NCBI GenBank assembly: GCA_023391815.1 | Contig: JAEWAF010000070.1 | Location: forward strand, 52,359-116,358 | Origin: Pseudomonadota bacterium | Lineage (GTDB): Bacteria; Pseudomonadota; Gammaproteobacteria; Steroidobacterales; Steroidobacteraceae | Length of the DNA stretch: 64,000 nt | Direction: 5' to 3' | Part shown: positions 25,747-33,481 of the stretch, one piece after another | Position numbering within the stretch: the stretch's first letter is position 1 | Layout of the letters: each line of letters opens with the position of its first letter | Program-made: the position numbers and the translations under genes | Notes under the pieces: generated by a model | Seen by the model: the letters and a program-made list of their open reading frames with translations, nothing else | Database searches by the model: none | What the model was told of the DNA's origin: nothing

Positions 25747-27108
25747 TCACGCATGGAACAGCGGCAGGCTGACCACGAAGCGTGCGCCGCCGGTCGGCGC
25801 GTCGCCGATGTTGATCACACCACCATGCGCTTCGACCAGACTGCGTACGACTGCGAGTCCGAGACCGGCGCCGCCGGTCCGGCGATTGCGAGATGTTTCC
25901 AAACGAATGAACGGTTCGAGCAAGGCTTCGCGTTGCTCGAACGGGATGCCCGGCCCCTCATCATCGACAGTCAACTGCACGGATCGATCGCCCGCCTCCA
26001 CCTGCACGTGCGCCGCGCGGCCGTACTGCAAGGCGTTGTCGATGAGATTCGCCACCACTCTGCGCAAAGCCACGCGATCCCCGAGCACCAACGCATCGTT
26101 CGTGGGTGTAGCTTCCTGCAAATGAATCGGTGCGCGTTCTGCTGAGCGATCGTCCACTTCGTCTCGCACCACCTGCCTGAACTCCACCAATTCCTCGACC
26201 AGCTCGTCGGCCCCGGCGCGGCTCGCGAGCAATGCGTCGTCGAGTAGTCGGATCATGTCGTCGATATCGGCGACGGCACGCTCGCGATCCGCCTTATCAG
26301 GGATGTGATCGACACGCAGACGCAGCCGGGTCGCAAACGTTCTTACGTCGTGAGATATGCCGCCGAGCATCGCCATTCGCGCTCGTAGCAGTTGCGCGAG
26401 GCGCGCCTGCAGCCGATTGAAGGCGGCGATGACCGCACGGATCTCCGGCGCGGCGGAGTGCGTTTCGGGCAGCATGGTCGGCTGATCGGAAAAATCGAAT
26501 TGATCGACTGTTGCCGCCAGTCGAGCCAGCGGCCTGGTCTGTCGGTGCATGACGATCAACGCGATCAGGCCGGTGAGTGTGCCGACCAGACCCGCGATGG
26601 AGCCGATGGGCATGCCATAAACATTGGTCGTGGGCCGGTGATAGCCACGAACCACCAAGGTTTCTCCAGTATTCAGGCGAACGCGCAACTCCAGATCGGT
26701 CGGCGTCGTATAGGAGAATCGCGGCGCGCTGTGACCACCGGCCGCATCGAATGTGAGACTGAAGGCCCGACCGCCAATTTCGTCGAACGCCTTCTGCAAC
26801 TGTCGCGCGCGCATTTCAAACGGGCGCGCATCCGGCGTTTGCAGGAGCGGTAACGGACTTTCCAACTTGACGCTGAATTTCTGCGAACCGACGGCTCGGA
26901 TGATCAACGAGCGCTCCGTGGCGTCACGTGCCTGCTCGAGCAATTGAACGATTGCTGCTATTTGTCGCGGCAGTGGCAACGGCCGGGACTCACCGTCTTC
27001 CCGGGCGCTAGCCACGTAGAAAATCGCGGTCGATGCGATCCAGGCCACGATCAGGCTCAGCACGACGATCAACCCGAGTCGTGAGGCAAATGTCAGCCGC
27101 GTGATCAC
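25747..27108 (-). CDS. EnvZ-like sensor histidine kinase
   Basis: A 453-residue membrane sensor kinase. Membrane segments lie at about 10-32 and 167-187 with a periplasmic sensor between, then a HAMP-like 'RPLARLAATVDQF'. The phospho-accepting histidine is H253 in 'GISHDVRTFATRLRLRV', where the usual HDLRTPL has Val and Phe-Ala, as in one EnvZ subgroup. Catalytic boxes are 'NLIDNALQYG', 'VDDEGPGIP' and 'GGAGLGLAVVRS'. The GTG start at 27108 overlaps the regulator stop as GTGA, so translation is coupled. Confidence 0.9.
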   Translation of the reverse strand: MITRLTFASRLGLIVVLSLIVAWIASTAIFYVASAREDGESRPLPLPRQIAAIVQLLEQARDATERSLIIRAVGSQKFSVKLESPLPLLQTPDARPFEMRARQLQKAFDEIGGRAFSLTFDAAGGHSAPRFSYTTPTDLELRVRLNTGETLVVRGYHRPTTNVYGMPIGSIAGLVGTLTGLIALIVMHRQTRPLARLAATVDQFDFSDQPTMLPETHSAAPEIRAVIAAFNRLQARLAQLLRARMAMLGGISHDVRTFATRLRLRVDHIPDKADRERAVADIDDMIRLLDDALLASRAGADELVEELVEFRQVVRDEVDDRSAERAPIHLQEATPTNDALVLGDRVALRRVVANLIDNALQYGRAAHVQVEAGDRSVQLTVDDEGPGIPFEQREALLEPFIRLETSRNRRTGGAGLGLAVVRSLVEAHGGVINIGDAPTGGARFVVSLPLFHA

Positions 27109-27818
27109 CTGGCATTCCCGACGTGCGCGGTGAACAGATATCCGCCGTTGCGTACGGTCGTGATCAACTTCGTGGCCGGGCTGGCCGCATCGAGCTTGCG
27201 ACGCAAACGGGAGATCTGCATGTCCACGGTTCGGTCGAATGGGTCGGCCATGCGCCCGCGCGTCCAACTTAGAATCTGCTCACGGGTCAGCACGCGCCGT
27301 GGATGCTGAATGAAACATGCAAGCAGATCGAACTCGGCGGCCGTCAACGCCACCGGCGTGTGGCTTTGATCGACGAGCTCGCGCGCATCGAGATCGATGA
27401 TGAAGCCGCCGAATGAGAAGCGTCGTTCGCGCATGACCGGCGGCGACGAAGCGCCACGCCGCAACAGCGCACGCACTCTCGCCAGCAGCTCACGAGGTCC
27501 GAACGGCTTGACCAGGTAGTCGTCGGCCCCCATTTCCAAACCGACGACCCGATCGACTTCGTCGCTCTTGGCCGTGAGCATGAGGATGGGCAAATTGCTG
27601 TGTGCACGGAGGCGACGGCAGATGGATAAGCCGTCTTCACCTGGCAGCATCAGGTCCAGCACGATCAGGTCGGGGCGGCGGCGCGCGAGCACGTCGTCCA
27701 TGGCGCGTGCATCCTCGGCAGCATCGACTTCGAAGCCTTCACGGCGCATGAGATCGGCCACCATCTGCCGGATCTCGGGGTCGTCTTCGACGATGAGTAA
27801 GCTGGCGGTAGCGCGCAT
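27105..27818 (-). CDS. OmpR-family response regulator
   Basis: A 237-residue two-domain regulator. The receiver has acidic residues in 'IVEDDPE', the phospho-acceptor D55 in 'LIVLDLMLPGEDG', Thr in 'LMLTAKSDEVD' and Lys in 'YLVKPFGPREL'. The OmpR-type winged helix follows from 'FGGFIIDLDARELVD' to 'VRNGGYLFTAHV'. ATG 27818 gives the standard start; an upstream start would add twelve non-homologous residues. It is paired with the EnvZ-like kinase at 25747-27108 and overlaps it by four bases. Target genes unknown; the TonB receptor just downstream is one candidate. Confidence 0.92.
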   Translation of the reverse strand: MRATASLLIVEDDPEIRQMVADLMRREGFEVDAAEDARAMDDVLARRRPDLIVLDLMLPGEDGLSICRRLRAHSNLPILMLTAKSDEVDRVVGLEMGADDYLVKPFGPRELLARVRALLRRGASSPPVMRERRFSFGGFIIDLDARELVDQSHTPVALTAAEFDLLACFIQHPRRVLTREQILSWTRGRMADPFDRTVDMQISRLRRKLDAASPATKLITTVRNGGYLFTAHVGNAR

Positions 27819-28008
27819 CCCGCTCTTGTAAGGCAGACGCGCGCTCGATCTCAAGCGCGGCCGGCGCCGTTACAGACTGTTACACGTCGTTGACCAAACG
27901 CTAAACAAACTGCACTACGAAACAGGCAGGCTGAGCGCACTTGGCGAGCATCCGCCCGAACCCCACTTCGGGTGCGCGCTGCCGCCGGCGGCCAGGGACG
28001 GCCGGTTT

Positions 28009-28836
28009 TTATGTCTCCGCAATGTTGTTTCGCGTGCCGATGCCTTGCTCGATGGCCGTCGTCAGCGGCTTCATGAAGAACGAGTCCTCGGGCATCAGCC
28101 GCACCGGAATCTCGTGACGCTTCAGCGCATCGGCCACGACCGGGCCGATCGCTGCGACCTCGGTCTTCTCGAACGCTGCTCTCACCAATTCCGGCGGACC
28201 GACACTGAACAAGCGCTCCACTTGCGGCGTGCTGGTGAACGCGATGATGTCCACGCTGCCCGCCGCCATCTTCTGCATCAAGTCGCGAACGGCATCGTCG
28301 GCGAGTTTGTCCGCATACACATAAGGCGCGACGGTCAGCACCTGCGCGCCGGCCGACTGCAAGAATTCCATGAGCGGACGGTTGGGCTCCGTGCCATACA
28401 ACTGCACACCGACCTTGCGACCTTGGAGATTCTCGGCGCGCAACGAATCGATCACACCTTGCGTGGTCGGCGATTCCGCCGCGATGTCGGGCTTTAGTCC
28501 GAGCTCTCGCAAAGCACGCGCGGGTTTCGGGCCTCGCGTAATTTTTCTAACCGAGCCGAGGCGCTGCACGAACGGTTCGCGCAGCGACGGTTCGTTCTTG
28601 TCGATGCAGCCGAGCAGTCGGCGCAAGCCTTCGCCCGTCAGCAGAATCAAGTCGTCACACGAGCCGGCACTAAAAGCGTGCAGCCAGTCGAGTATCGGCT
28701 TTGGATCGGGCGCGTCGAGAATCGCCACGAGCGGACAGCGCAGAACCGTCGCGCCCCGGCGCTCGAGCATGGAGGAGAAGACGTCCAGCTCCCGAGTTTC
28801 GGGAACCGCGATGGTGCGACCGGTGAGTGTTGCCAT
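28009..28836 (-). CDS. Uroporphyrinogen-III synthase (HemD)-family paralogue
   Basis: A 275-residue protein with the bilobed HemD layout: 'LTGRTIAVPETRELDVFSSMLERRGATVLRCPLVAI' opens lobe 1, 'DLILLTGEGLRRLL' follows, and lobe 2 has 'VGVQLYGTEPNRPLMEFLQ', 'DIIAFTSTPQVERLF' and 'VAAIGPVVADAL'. A second, canonical hemD sits at 45618 beside hemC, so this copy is not needed for that cluster and is clearly diverged from it. Such extra HemD-like proteins occur near respiratory or regulatory genes. It follows the beta-propeller gene by 16 bases on the same strand, so the two may be co-transcribed. Confidence 0.75.
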   Translation of the reverse strand: MATLTGRTIAVPETRELDVFSSMLERRGATVLRCPLVAILDAPDPKPILDWLHAFSAGSCDDLILLTGEGLRRLLGCIDKNEPSLREPFVQRLGSVRKITRGPKPARALRELGLKPDIAAESPTTQGVIDSLRAENLQGRKVGVQLYGTEPNRPLMEFLQSAGAQVLTVAPYVYADKLADDAVRDLMQKMAAGSVDIIAFTSTPQVERLFSVGPPELVRAAFEKTEVAAIGPVVADALKRHEIPVRLMPEDSFFMKPLTTAIEQGIGTRNNIAET

Positions 28837-28852
28837 TCCTGCTGCTATACCA

Positions 28853-29737
28853 TCATCGGCAGCGCGGAGGCCAGACCTCGGCGGCATTCGGCACCAGATC
28901 GATCAGGAACATCTCGCCGGAGCGCTCGCCATCTCGTTGCGCGAACAGCAATCGGTCGCCTGTCGGTGACAGCAGCGGCCCGACCTGAAATTGCTCCGCC
29001 AGCGCCGGAATCTCACCGACCGCCACCCAGCGCTCGCCGCGCCACTTATATTGATACAAATGCGAGCGCTCGGTCCGGTGAGCGACGACGATCATGGTGC
29101 TGCCGTCGCGTGACACTTCCGCTTCATATTCGAACGACGGCGTGTTCACGGGCGGGCCGAGATTCTCGACTCGCCACGTTCCGTCCGGCTGGGGCACGGC
29201 GACGTAGATATCACCTTGACCCCCTTCGCGAGCCGAGCCGAAATACAGTCGTCCTTGCAGGTCCGCACGCGGCAGCAGCTCCGAGGCCTTCGAATTCACC
29301 GGCTCGGGCAAACGCTTCGGCTCACCCCAGGCACCGTTCGTCGAGCGTTCGACGAACCAGATGTCGAAGTCCTCATGCTTGGGGTCCTGGCGGGTCGAGA
29401 TGTAGTACAAGCGACGGCCGTCGTGGGTTACGAATGGGTCGGCTTCGTTGATCGGCAATGCTCGCGCGAATGACGGCACCTCGGGTTTGCTCCATGTGCC
29501 GCGCTCGCATCGAGTGACCATGACACGATAGTTGTCGAAGCTGGCATCGGAGCTGAGGAAATACATCTCGCGCCCGTCGGGGGTGAAGCTGGGCGATGAT
29601 TCGTACCCGGCGGATGCGATTGCGGCCGGGGTCCAGCGTTTTGCCGTGCCGGTCGGCTGCGACCAAGCGATGCCCACGACGAGAACACCGACAGCTGCTG
29701 AAAGGCAGCGGAGAGCGACGATGGATGCGATCGACAT
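28853..29737 (-). CDS. Exported PD40/TolB-like beta-propeller protein
   Basis: A 294-residue secreted protein with a signal peptide ('LSAAVGVLVVGIAWS', cleaved near SQP). Repeated WD40-like PD40 blades follow: 'YESSPSFTPDGREMYFLSSD', 'EADPFVTHDGRRLYYIST', 'SELLPRADLQGRLYFGSAR', 'FEYEAEVSRDGSTMIVVA' and 'GPLLSPTGDRLLFAQ'. The blades suggest a periplasmic binding or scaffold role; no catalytic motif is seen. The start at 29737 is required for the signal peptide and makes its first codons overlap those of the divergent Lrp gene (29721). Confidence 0.75.
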   Translation of the reverse strand: MSIASIVALRCLSAAVGVLVVGIAWSQPTGTAKRWTPAAIASAGYESSPSFTPDGREMYFLSSDASFDNYRVMVTRCERGTWSKPEVPSFARALPINEADPFVTHDGRRLYYISTRQDPKHEDFDIWFVERSTNGAWGEPKRLPEPVNSKASELLPRADLQGRLYFGSAREGGQGDIYVAVPQPDGTWRVENLGPPVNTPSFEYEAEVSRDGSTMIVVAHRTERSHLYQYKWRGERWVAVGEIPALAEQFQVGPLLSPTGDRLLFAQRDGERSGEMFLIDLVPNAAEVWPPRCR

Positions 29738-30137
29738 GCAGATAGTCTCGCTTCTGCGCACGAATGCGCGGATGCCGTTGAAAGCCCTTGCGGCCAAAGT
29801 GAAGCTGGCGCGCAGCACAGTGCGCGAGCGATTGGTGAAGCTGGAAGAGTCTGGCGTCATCCTCGGTTACCACGCGCGCATCGCCGACGCTGATCGATTG
29901 TCCGCTCTGCTGTTACTCAAACTCGCCAGGACCCCGGCGCCCAGGACCGTTGCCGCCATCACGGCGCTGCCAGAGGTCTGTCGTTGTTATTCGTTGAGCG
30001 GCGATATCGATCTTGCGGTGGAGATCGAAGCCCGCGCGACATCGCAACTCAACGCCACTCGCGATCACATCGCGACCTTGCCCGATGTGATCGACGTAAC
30101 CACTTCGCTCATTCTGAAGCGCGACAAGGACGCTTAG
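29721..30137 (+). CDS. Lrp/AsnC-family regulator
   Basis: A 138-residue Lrp/AsnC protein. The N-terminal HTH is 'MDAIDMQIVSLLRTNARMPLKALAAKVKLARSTVRERLVKLEE', followed by the linker strand 'GVILGYHARI' and the RAM ligand-binding domain with 'CRCYSLSGDIDLAVEIEA'. GGAGAGCG precedes ATG 29721, which is the canonical start. It is divergent from the beta-propeller gene, with a 17-base overlap of the two 5' ends, and overlaps the end of the ridA-like gene by four bases. Autoregulation plus control of the propeller gene is plausible. Confidence 0.88.
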   Translation: MDAIDMQIVSLLRTNARMPLKALAAKVKLARSTVRERLVKLEESGVILGYHARIADADRLSALLLLKLARTPAPRTVAAITALPEVCRCYSLSGDIDLAVEIEARATSQLNATRDHIATLPDVIDVTTSLILKRDKDA

Positions 30138-30592
30138 GCGGCGGCGATCGCTTCGATCTCGAGCAACCATTCTTCGTCATAGATACCGGTGATGATGATG
30201 GTGAGCGCCGGCGCGTGCGCGCCGAGCACTTCCTTTCTCACGGCCGCATTGGCTGCGCGGTATTGGCGATCGGAGAGAAAGATCGTGACCTTGATCAGGT
30301 CGGTCAGTTTCATTCCGGCGGCAGTCAATTGGGTTTCGATATTGCGCCAGACGAGCCGGCATTGATCCTCGAAGCGCGCCGGCACCTTGCCGTCCTCGTC
30401 CGCCGGTACCTGGCCGCTGATGAACAGGAACCTGCTCGCGCGTTCGACGAGGTACGCCTGTGCATAAGAAAGACCGCTGGAGTTGATCGCTTTGCCGGGC
30501 ATTGCTGCTGCCCCCCTGGAAACCGGGAACACCACGCCAGCCAAAATGCTCGCGCATACTTGTCGCCGTTGCATGGGTGAAGTGTGCCGCAT
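30134..30592 (-). CDS. RidA/YjgF-family protein with export signal
   Basis: A 152-residue Rid-family protein. The body has the family pattern 'LFISGQVPADEDGKVPARFEDQCRLVWRNIE', 'DLIKVTIFLSDRQYR' and 'PALTIIITGIYDEEWLLEIEAIAA', in which the strictly conserved Arg of true RidA imine deaminases is replaced near 'IIITGIYDEEW'; deaminase activity is therefore doubtful. Unusually there is an N-terminal signal-like segment, 'MQRRQVCASILAGVVFPVSRGAAA', with two arginines before the hydrophobic stretch. That suggests a periplasmic Rid protein. ATG 30574 is an alternative start. Ends overlap with the Lrp gene. Confidence 0.75.
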   Translation of the reverse strand: MRHTSPMQRRQVCASILAGVVFPVSRGAAAMPGKAINSSGLSYAQAYLVERASRFLFISGQVPADEDGKVPARFEDQCRLVWRNIETQLTAAGMKLTDLIKVTIFLSDRQYRAANAAVRKEVLGAHAPALTIIITGIYDEEWLLEIEAIAAA

Positions 30593-30626
30593 GTGAGCAG
30601 CAGCCCGTCCCGGCCAATTGACGGCA

Positions 30627-30647
30627 TTGCCGCCACTACGGCGGCAA
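30627..30647. repeat. Perfect inverted repeat in the ridA-TSUP divergent gap
   Basis: TTGCCGCC / GGCGGCAA with a five-base loop, 35 bases upstream of the ridA-like start. There is no T run, so an operator or mRNA leader structure is more likely than a terminator. Confidence 0.45.
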
Positions 30648-30799
30648 CCGATGCAAACTCGTTGCGCTCTCGAGGCGGGAGTCTTCGCATTTGCCGATGA
30701 CAGAGTTTGCGAGAATCACATTGTGAGCTACGCATGTCGCGCGCGAGACTCGTGACATGACGGCCCATGGGCGCAAGGCCGCTCCAAGGTGGTGACGCT

Positions 30800-31540
30800 A
30801 TGACGCATGCAGCCGTGACGGTTTACGTCACGTCGATCTTTCTGCTCGCGGGCGCGGTCAAAGGCTTGGTCGGGTTGGGTCTGCCCACCGTTGCGATGGG
30901 CCTGCTCAGCCTTCGAATGCCGCCGGCCGAGGCCGCCGCCATTCTGTTGCTGCCTTCCTTCATAACCAATGTGTGGCAACTCGTGGAAGGCCCGCGCCTT
31001 GGACTTCTCGTGCAGCGACTCTGGCCGACGCTGCTTGCGATCTTTGTGAGCACCACTCTCGCAGCCGGCGTGATTGCCTCAACCAAGTCGAGCGTCGCGA
31101 GCGCCGCGCTCGGCGGCGCGCTACTCATTTATGCGCTCGCGGGGCTGGGCAACTTTCACGTGAACGTCACCGCACGAGCGGAGCGATGGGCCGGCCCCGT
31201 TGTCGGCATCGTTACGGGGTGCATCACAGGTGCAACCGGAACATTCGTCGTGCCGGCCGTTCCGTATCTCGCCGGGCTTGGTTTGGCCCGAGACGAATTG
31301 ATTCAAGCGCTCGGACTATCGTTCACCGTTTCAACGGTGGCGCTTGGGCTCGGCCTGCTGTGGCACGACGCTCTGGAGTTTCGTGCCGTCTCCGACTCCG
31401 CCATCGCCGTGGTGCCCGCATTGGTGGGCATGATGCTCGGCGGGCGGATTCGTCGCTGCGTTTCTCCAGAACGGTTCCGCCGTTGGTTTTTCGTCGGCCT
31501 GGGCCTGCTGGCGCTGCATCTGATCTATGCGGCGATGTGA
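30800..31540 (+). CDS. TSUP (TauE/SafE)-family membrane permease
   Basis: A 246-residue inner-membrane protein with about eight hydrophobic segments and the internal repeat of TauE/SafE proteins: 'LLAGAVKGLVGLGLPTVAMGLL' in the first half and 'GIVTGCITGATGTFVVPAVPYL' in the second. Members export sulfite, sulfoacetate or related organosulfur anions, so a sulfur-linked substrate is possible but unproven. ATG 30800 is preceded by AAGGTGG; the upstream in-frame start is poorer. Its promoter lies in the 207-base gap shared with ridA. Confidence 0.87.
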   Translation: MTHAAVTVYVTSIFLLAGAVKGLVGLGLPTVAMGLLSLRMPPAEAAAILLLPSFITNVWQLVEGPRLGLLVQRLWPTLLAIFVSTTLAAGVIASTKSSVASAALGGALLIYALAGLGNFHVNVTARAERWAGPVVGIVTGCITGATGTFVVPAVPYLAGLGLARDELIQALGLSFTVSTVALGLGLLWHDALEFRAVSDSAIAVVPALVGMMLGGRIRRCVSPERFRRWFFVGLGLLALHLIYAAM

Positions 31541-31545
31541 TCGCT

Positions 31546-32070
31546 CTACGCCACCAGCGCGCGAATTCGTTTCTCCACCGGCTGGTCGAGACGCTCCAAT
31601 TCCTTCGCCAGATTGACCCGCATCGCCGTGCGAGCGATGTCCAGCAGATGCTTGTCGATGGCGTAACCGTCTCGAGTGTTGAGCCACTCGAGTACCGGAG
31701 CAAGATGCCACAGCGCCGTGCTGCCATCGTGCATAGGCGCGGGAAACGCAGCGGCGTGACTCATCATCAGCTTACGCATGTTCTGCCTCGACACGCCCAC
31801 GTGCTCTGCGATATCGCTGAGGCCGACCAGATCCGGACCGACTTCGATCAGTTCCGCCTCGGGAAGCGCACGCTTCACGTCTTCGAGCGCGCTGATGATC
31901 GCCTGCTTCGCGGTGCCGGCCTCGCGAGTGAACATCAAAGCAAGGCGGCCCGGCAAACCAACACCCACCGTCGCATCATCGCACCCCGCCGCGCCCAGGC
32001 GCTCGACCACATCGTCCCCCACCGGCCCCGCGTCGGCGAGCTTGAAGCTCAGAACAAAGTCATATTCCAT
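31546..32070 (-). CDS. HTH (excisionase-like) DNA-binding protein, partner of HicA-like gene
   Basis: A 174-residue protein in two parts. Residues 1 to about 82 form an alpha/beta domain ('MEYDFVLSFKLADAGPVGDDVVERL', broken here by position only) that I cannot assign. Residues 85-130 look like an AlpA/MerR-type helix-turn-helix: 'GLSDIAEHVGVSRQNMRKL', then 'FPAPMHDGSTALWHLAPVL'. It lies three bases downstream of the 89-residue basic protein gene on the same strand. Order, size and tight coupling resemble a toxin gene followed by a DNA-binding antitoxin. Functional assignment is inference. Confidence 0.6.
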   Translation of the reverse strand: MEYDFVLSFKLADAGPVGDDVVERLGAAGCDDATVGVGLPGRLALMFTREAGTAKQAIISALEDVKRALPEAELIEVGPDLVGLSDIAEHVGVSRQNMRKLMMSHAAAFPAPMHDGSTALWHLAPVLEWLNTRDGYAIDKHLLDIARTAMRVNLAKELERLDQPVEKRIRALVA

Positions 32071-32073
32071 CGT

Positions 32074-32343
32074 TCACTCCTCGCCACATTCGGCTTCGTA
32101 CAACTTTCGCAGCGCACAGTTGTCGACAATGCGCCGCAAGTGACGCGCATGAATGCTCGCACTCTTCGGCGTACTCCAGATGCTCGCGATACAAAACTTG
32201 CCGCAACGGCATTCGGGAAGATTGTGAGGGCAGTACATTCGCCCCCAGGCATGGCTGCCTCCAGGCTCGACTTGCCAACCCTGCTGTTCGGCATGCCGTA
32301 AAGCCTGCTCAACTTCCTTATTCGGATGCTTCGCTCGCCGCAT
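32074..32343 (-). CDS. Small basic HicA-like protein (candidate toxin)
   Basis: An 89-residue basic protein. 'EVEQALRHAEQQGWQVEPGGSHAWGRMYCPHN' (split: an N-terminal helix, then W-Q-V, then G-G-S-H) recalls the HicA dsRNA-binding-like fold, whose catalytic His sits in a G-S-H turn. It then has several cysteines ('CPHNLPECRCGKFC') and a C-terminal 'HARHLRRIVDNC' helix where HicA has its terminal helix. ATG 32343 follows AGGTG by eight bases; a TTG at 32385 lies inside the upstream palindrome and is less likely. Not a confident HicA: the Cys-rich insertion is not standard. Confidence 0.55.
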   Translation of the reverse strand: MRRAKHPNKEVEQALRHAEQQGWQVEPGGSHAWGRMYCPHNLPECRCGKFCIASIWSTPKSASIHARHLRRIVDNCALRKLYEAECGEE

Positions 32344-32376
32344 CTTGCGCACCTGAAGAGTAATCGGGTCAACCAA

Positions 32377-32394
32377 GGTTGTCAAATGACAACC
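32377..32394 (-). promoter_or_regulatory. 18-bp palindromic operator before the HicA-like pair
   Basis: GGTTGTCAAATGACAACC has perfect eight-base arms around AA. On the minus strand it contains TTGACA, followed after 17 bases by TACTCT, a possible promoter for the gene starting at 32343. An operator over the -35 element is what autoregulated toxin-antitoxin units show. Confidence 0.6.
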
Positions 32395-32538
32395 AATGAT
32401 AATCGCGTAAGCAGCAGCATGGCCCGGCGAGAGTGGCCAGAAACGACGATTAATTGGATGTTTGCCGCGTTAAATGAACCACGCCGTCAGAGCGTGCGTG
32501 CGGGGCGGGATCGGCTCGAAAGAAACGTTAGCGCGCGA

Positions 32539-32997
32539 TCATCGAAGATTGCAGCAAACACTGGTCGGAGTGGGTGCTTCGGCCGGCGCGAGATGGCTCA
32601 GCGCGCTCGCGACTTGTTTCTCGATCTGTGCGCTGGCGAAGATCACCACGGCGCCCGGAGAGAGCACACACTGGTCGCTTGCCGATTCATCGCCGAGATC
32701 GTCACCGAGCGGTTCTTTTCGGACGACGATCACCGGAATCGTCTCGGTCCTCGGATGCTGTCGCAGCCGGTCGATGATGGCATCCGTCGATACGATCAAC
32801 AGATCCGCCGCGAGCACAATGAGATCCGGCGTCTCCGGCTCCTCCGTGAACAAGCCTCTCTGAAACAAGTGACGCATGGCCTGCTCGCCATCCTTCACTC
32901 GCACGATCGTCGCCTCCGGCTGATACCGGCGCACGCCGTTGGCGATCGAGGCCCATGTGTCTCTGTCAGCTTCCGCGACCAGTACGTGATGGATCAT
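32539..32997 (-). CDS. Degenerate receiver-domain protein (phospho-acceptor Asp lost)
   Basis: A 152-residue stand-alone protein with the Rcp1-like receiver outline: 'HHVLVAEADRDTWASIANGV', 'PEATIVRVKDGEQAMRHLFQRG', 'PDLIVLAADLLI', 'RQHPRTETIPVIVVRKEP'. Where active receivers have L-L-D-x-x-L-P, this one has L-A-A-D-L-L-I, so the phosphorylation aspartate is replaced; the strand-4 Thr/Ser is also missing (VVRK). It cannot be phosphorylated in the normal way and may be a pseudo-receiver interaction protein. ATG 32997 gives the family start. No kinase gene is next to it. Confidence 0.7.
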   Translation of the reverse strand: MIHHVLVAEADRDTWASIANGVRRYQPEATIVRVKDGEQAMRHLFQRGLFTEEPETPDLIVLAADLLIVSTDAIIDRLRQHPRTETIPVIVVRKEPLGDDLGDESASDQCVLSPGAVVIFASAQIEKQVASALSHLAPAEAPTPTSVCCNLR

Positions 32998-33117
32998 GCG
33001 CGCTTTCTGTCTTCCCACTTTCCACACACGAGTGGGCCGCGCAAAGGGTTGCAACGCGGGAGCGGTGCGCGGCGTCGTATGCCGCGCGGATCTTTTCGAA
33101 CGCAGATTCGTTAACGA

Positions 33118-33312
33118 TCATTGGAGATCCGGCGACTGGTTCCATCGCCGACGATTCTTCCTTTCCAAGCCTTTGATCATCCCGAGCAAGTCCACTGGAC
33201 CGAGATCAGTTTCCAGGTACAGATTCTTGAGGGGAACTCCCGGTTCGGGATTGTCCACGAAATCGATATCGGCGTCGCACAGACGCTCAATCAGCTGGTT
33301 GAGCTTCACCAC
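33118..33312 (-). pseudogene. Remnant of nucleotidyltransferase-like gene
   Basis: A 64-codon open stretch encodes 'LNQLIERLCDADIDFVDNPEPG', then 'LYLETDLGPVDLLGMIKG'. I read this as the internal part of an AbiEii-like/MNT-type nucleotidyltransferase in which the 'GGxA...GS.D' catalytic segment has been deleted between FV and DNPE. The normal start and the catalytic residues are missing. It lies directly after a second remnant (33287-33471), matching the gene pair order seen in intact loci. Assignment is from remembered family patterns only. Confidence 0.4.
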
Positions 33313-33471
33313 GGAGTTGTCGTCCGACGCGCTCCAGTTCGAGCGCGGCTTGATGCTGCTCAGCTCGTTTGTCGTACGAGTAGCCGAGACTGGTTTCGAC
33401 CAGGCTCATGTCGATGCCGGCGCGCTTGGCTTCTTCGATGGCGGCGCTCGTTGAGATCGGCGAGCAACTCG
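33287..33471 (-). pseudogene. Remnant of small antitoxin-like gene, frameshifted
   Basis: One frame encodes 'AAIEEAKRAGIDMSLVETSL', then 'GYSYDKRAEQHQAALELERVG', ending at the stop at 33287-33289. Just upstream the likely continuation 'ELLADLNER' is in another frame, so a frameshift separates the two. The pattern I-D-x-S-L-(I/V)-(D/E)-x-x-L ... H-Q-A-A-L is that of a small conserved protein that I recall preceding nucleotidyltransferase genes. No start codon in frame. It abuts the 3' end of tRNA-Arg. Boundaries approximate. Confidence 0.4.
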
Positions 33472-33481
33472 AATCAGGGAA

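Noticed and set aside
27930..28010. Hairpin CCCGAA/TTCGGG as a terminator for the HemD-like gene
   Set aside because: The stem is short and is not followed by a T run on the minus strand.
30593..33481. Complete integrated element bounded by a repeat of the tRNA-Arg 3' end
   Set aside because: I found no second copy of the tRNA 3' sequence and no integrase or transposase gene; only remnants support past insertion.
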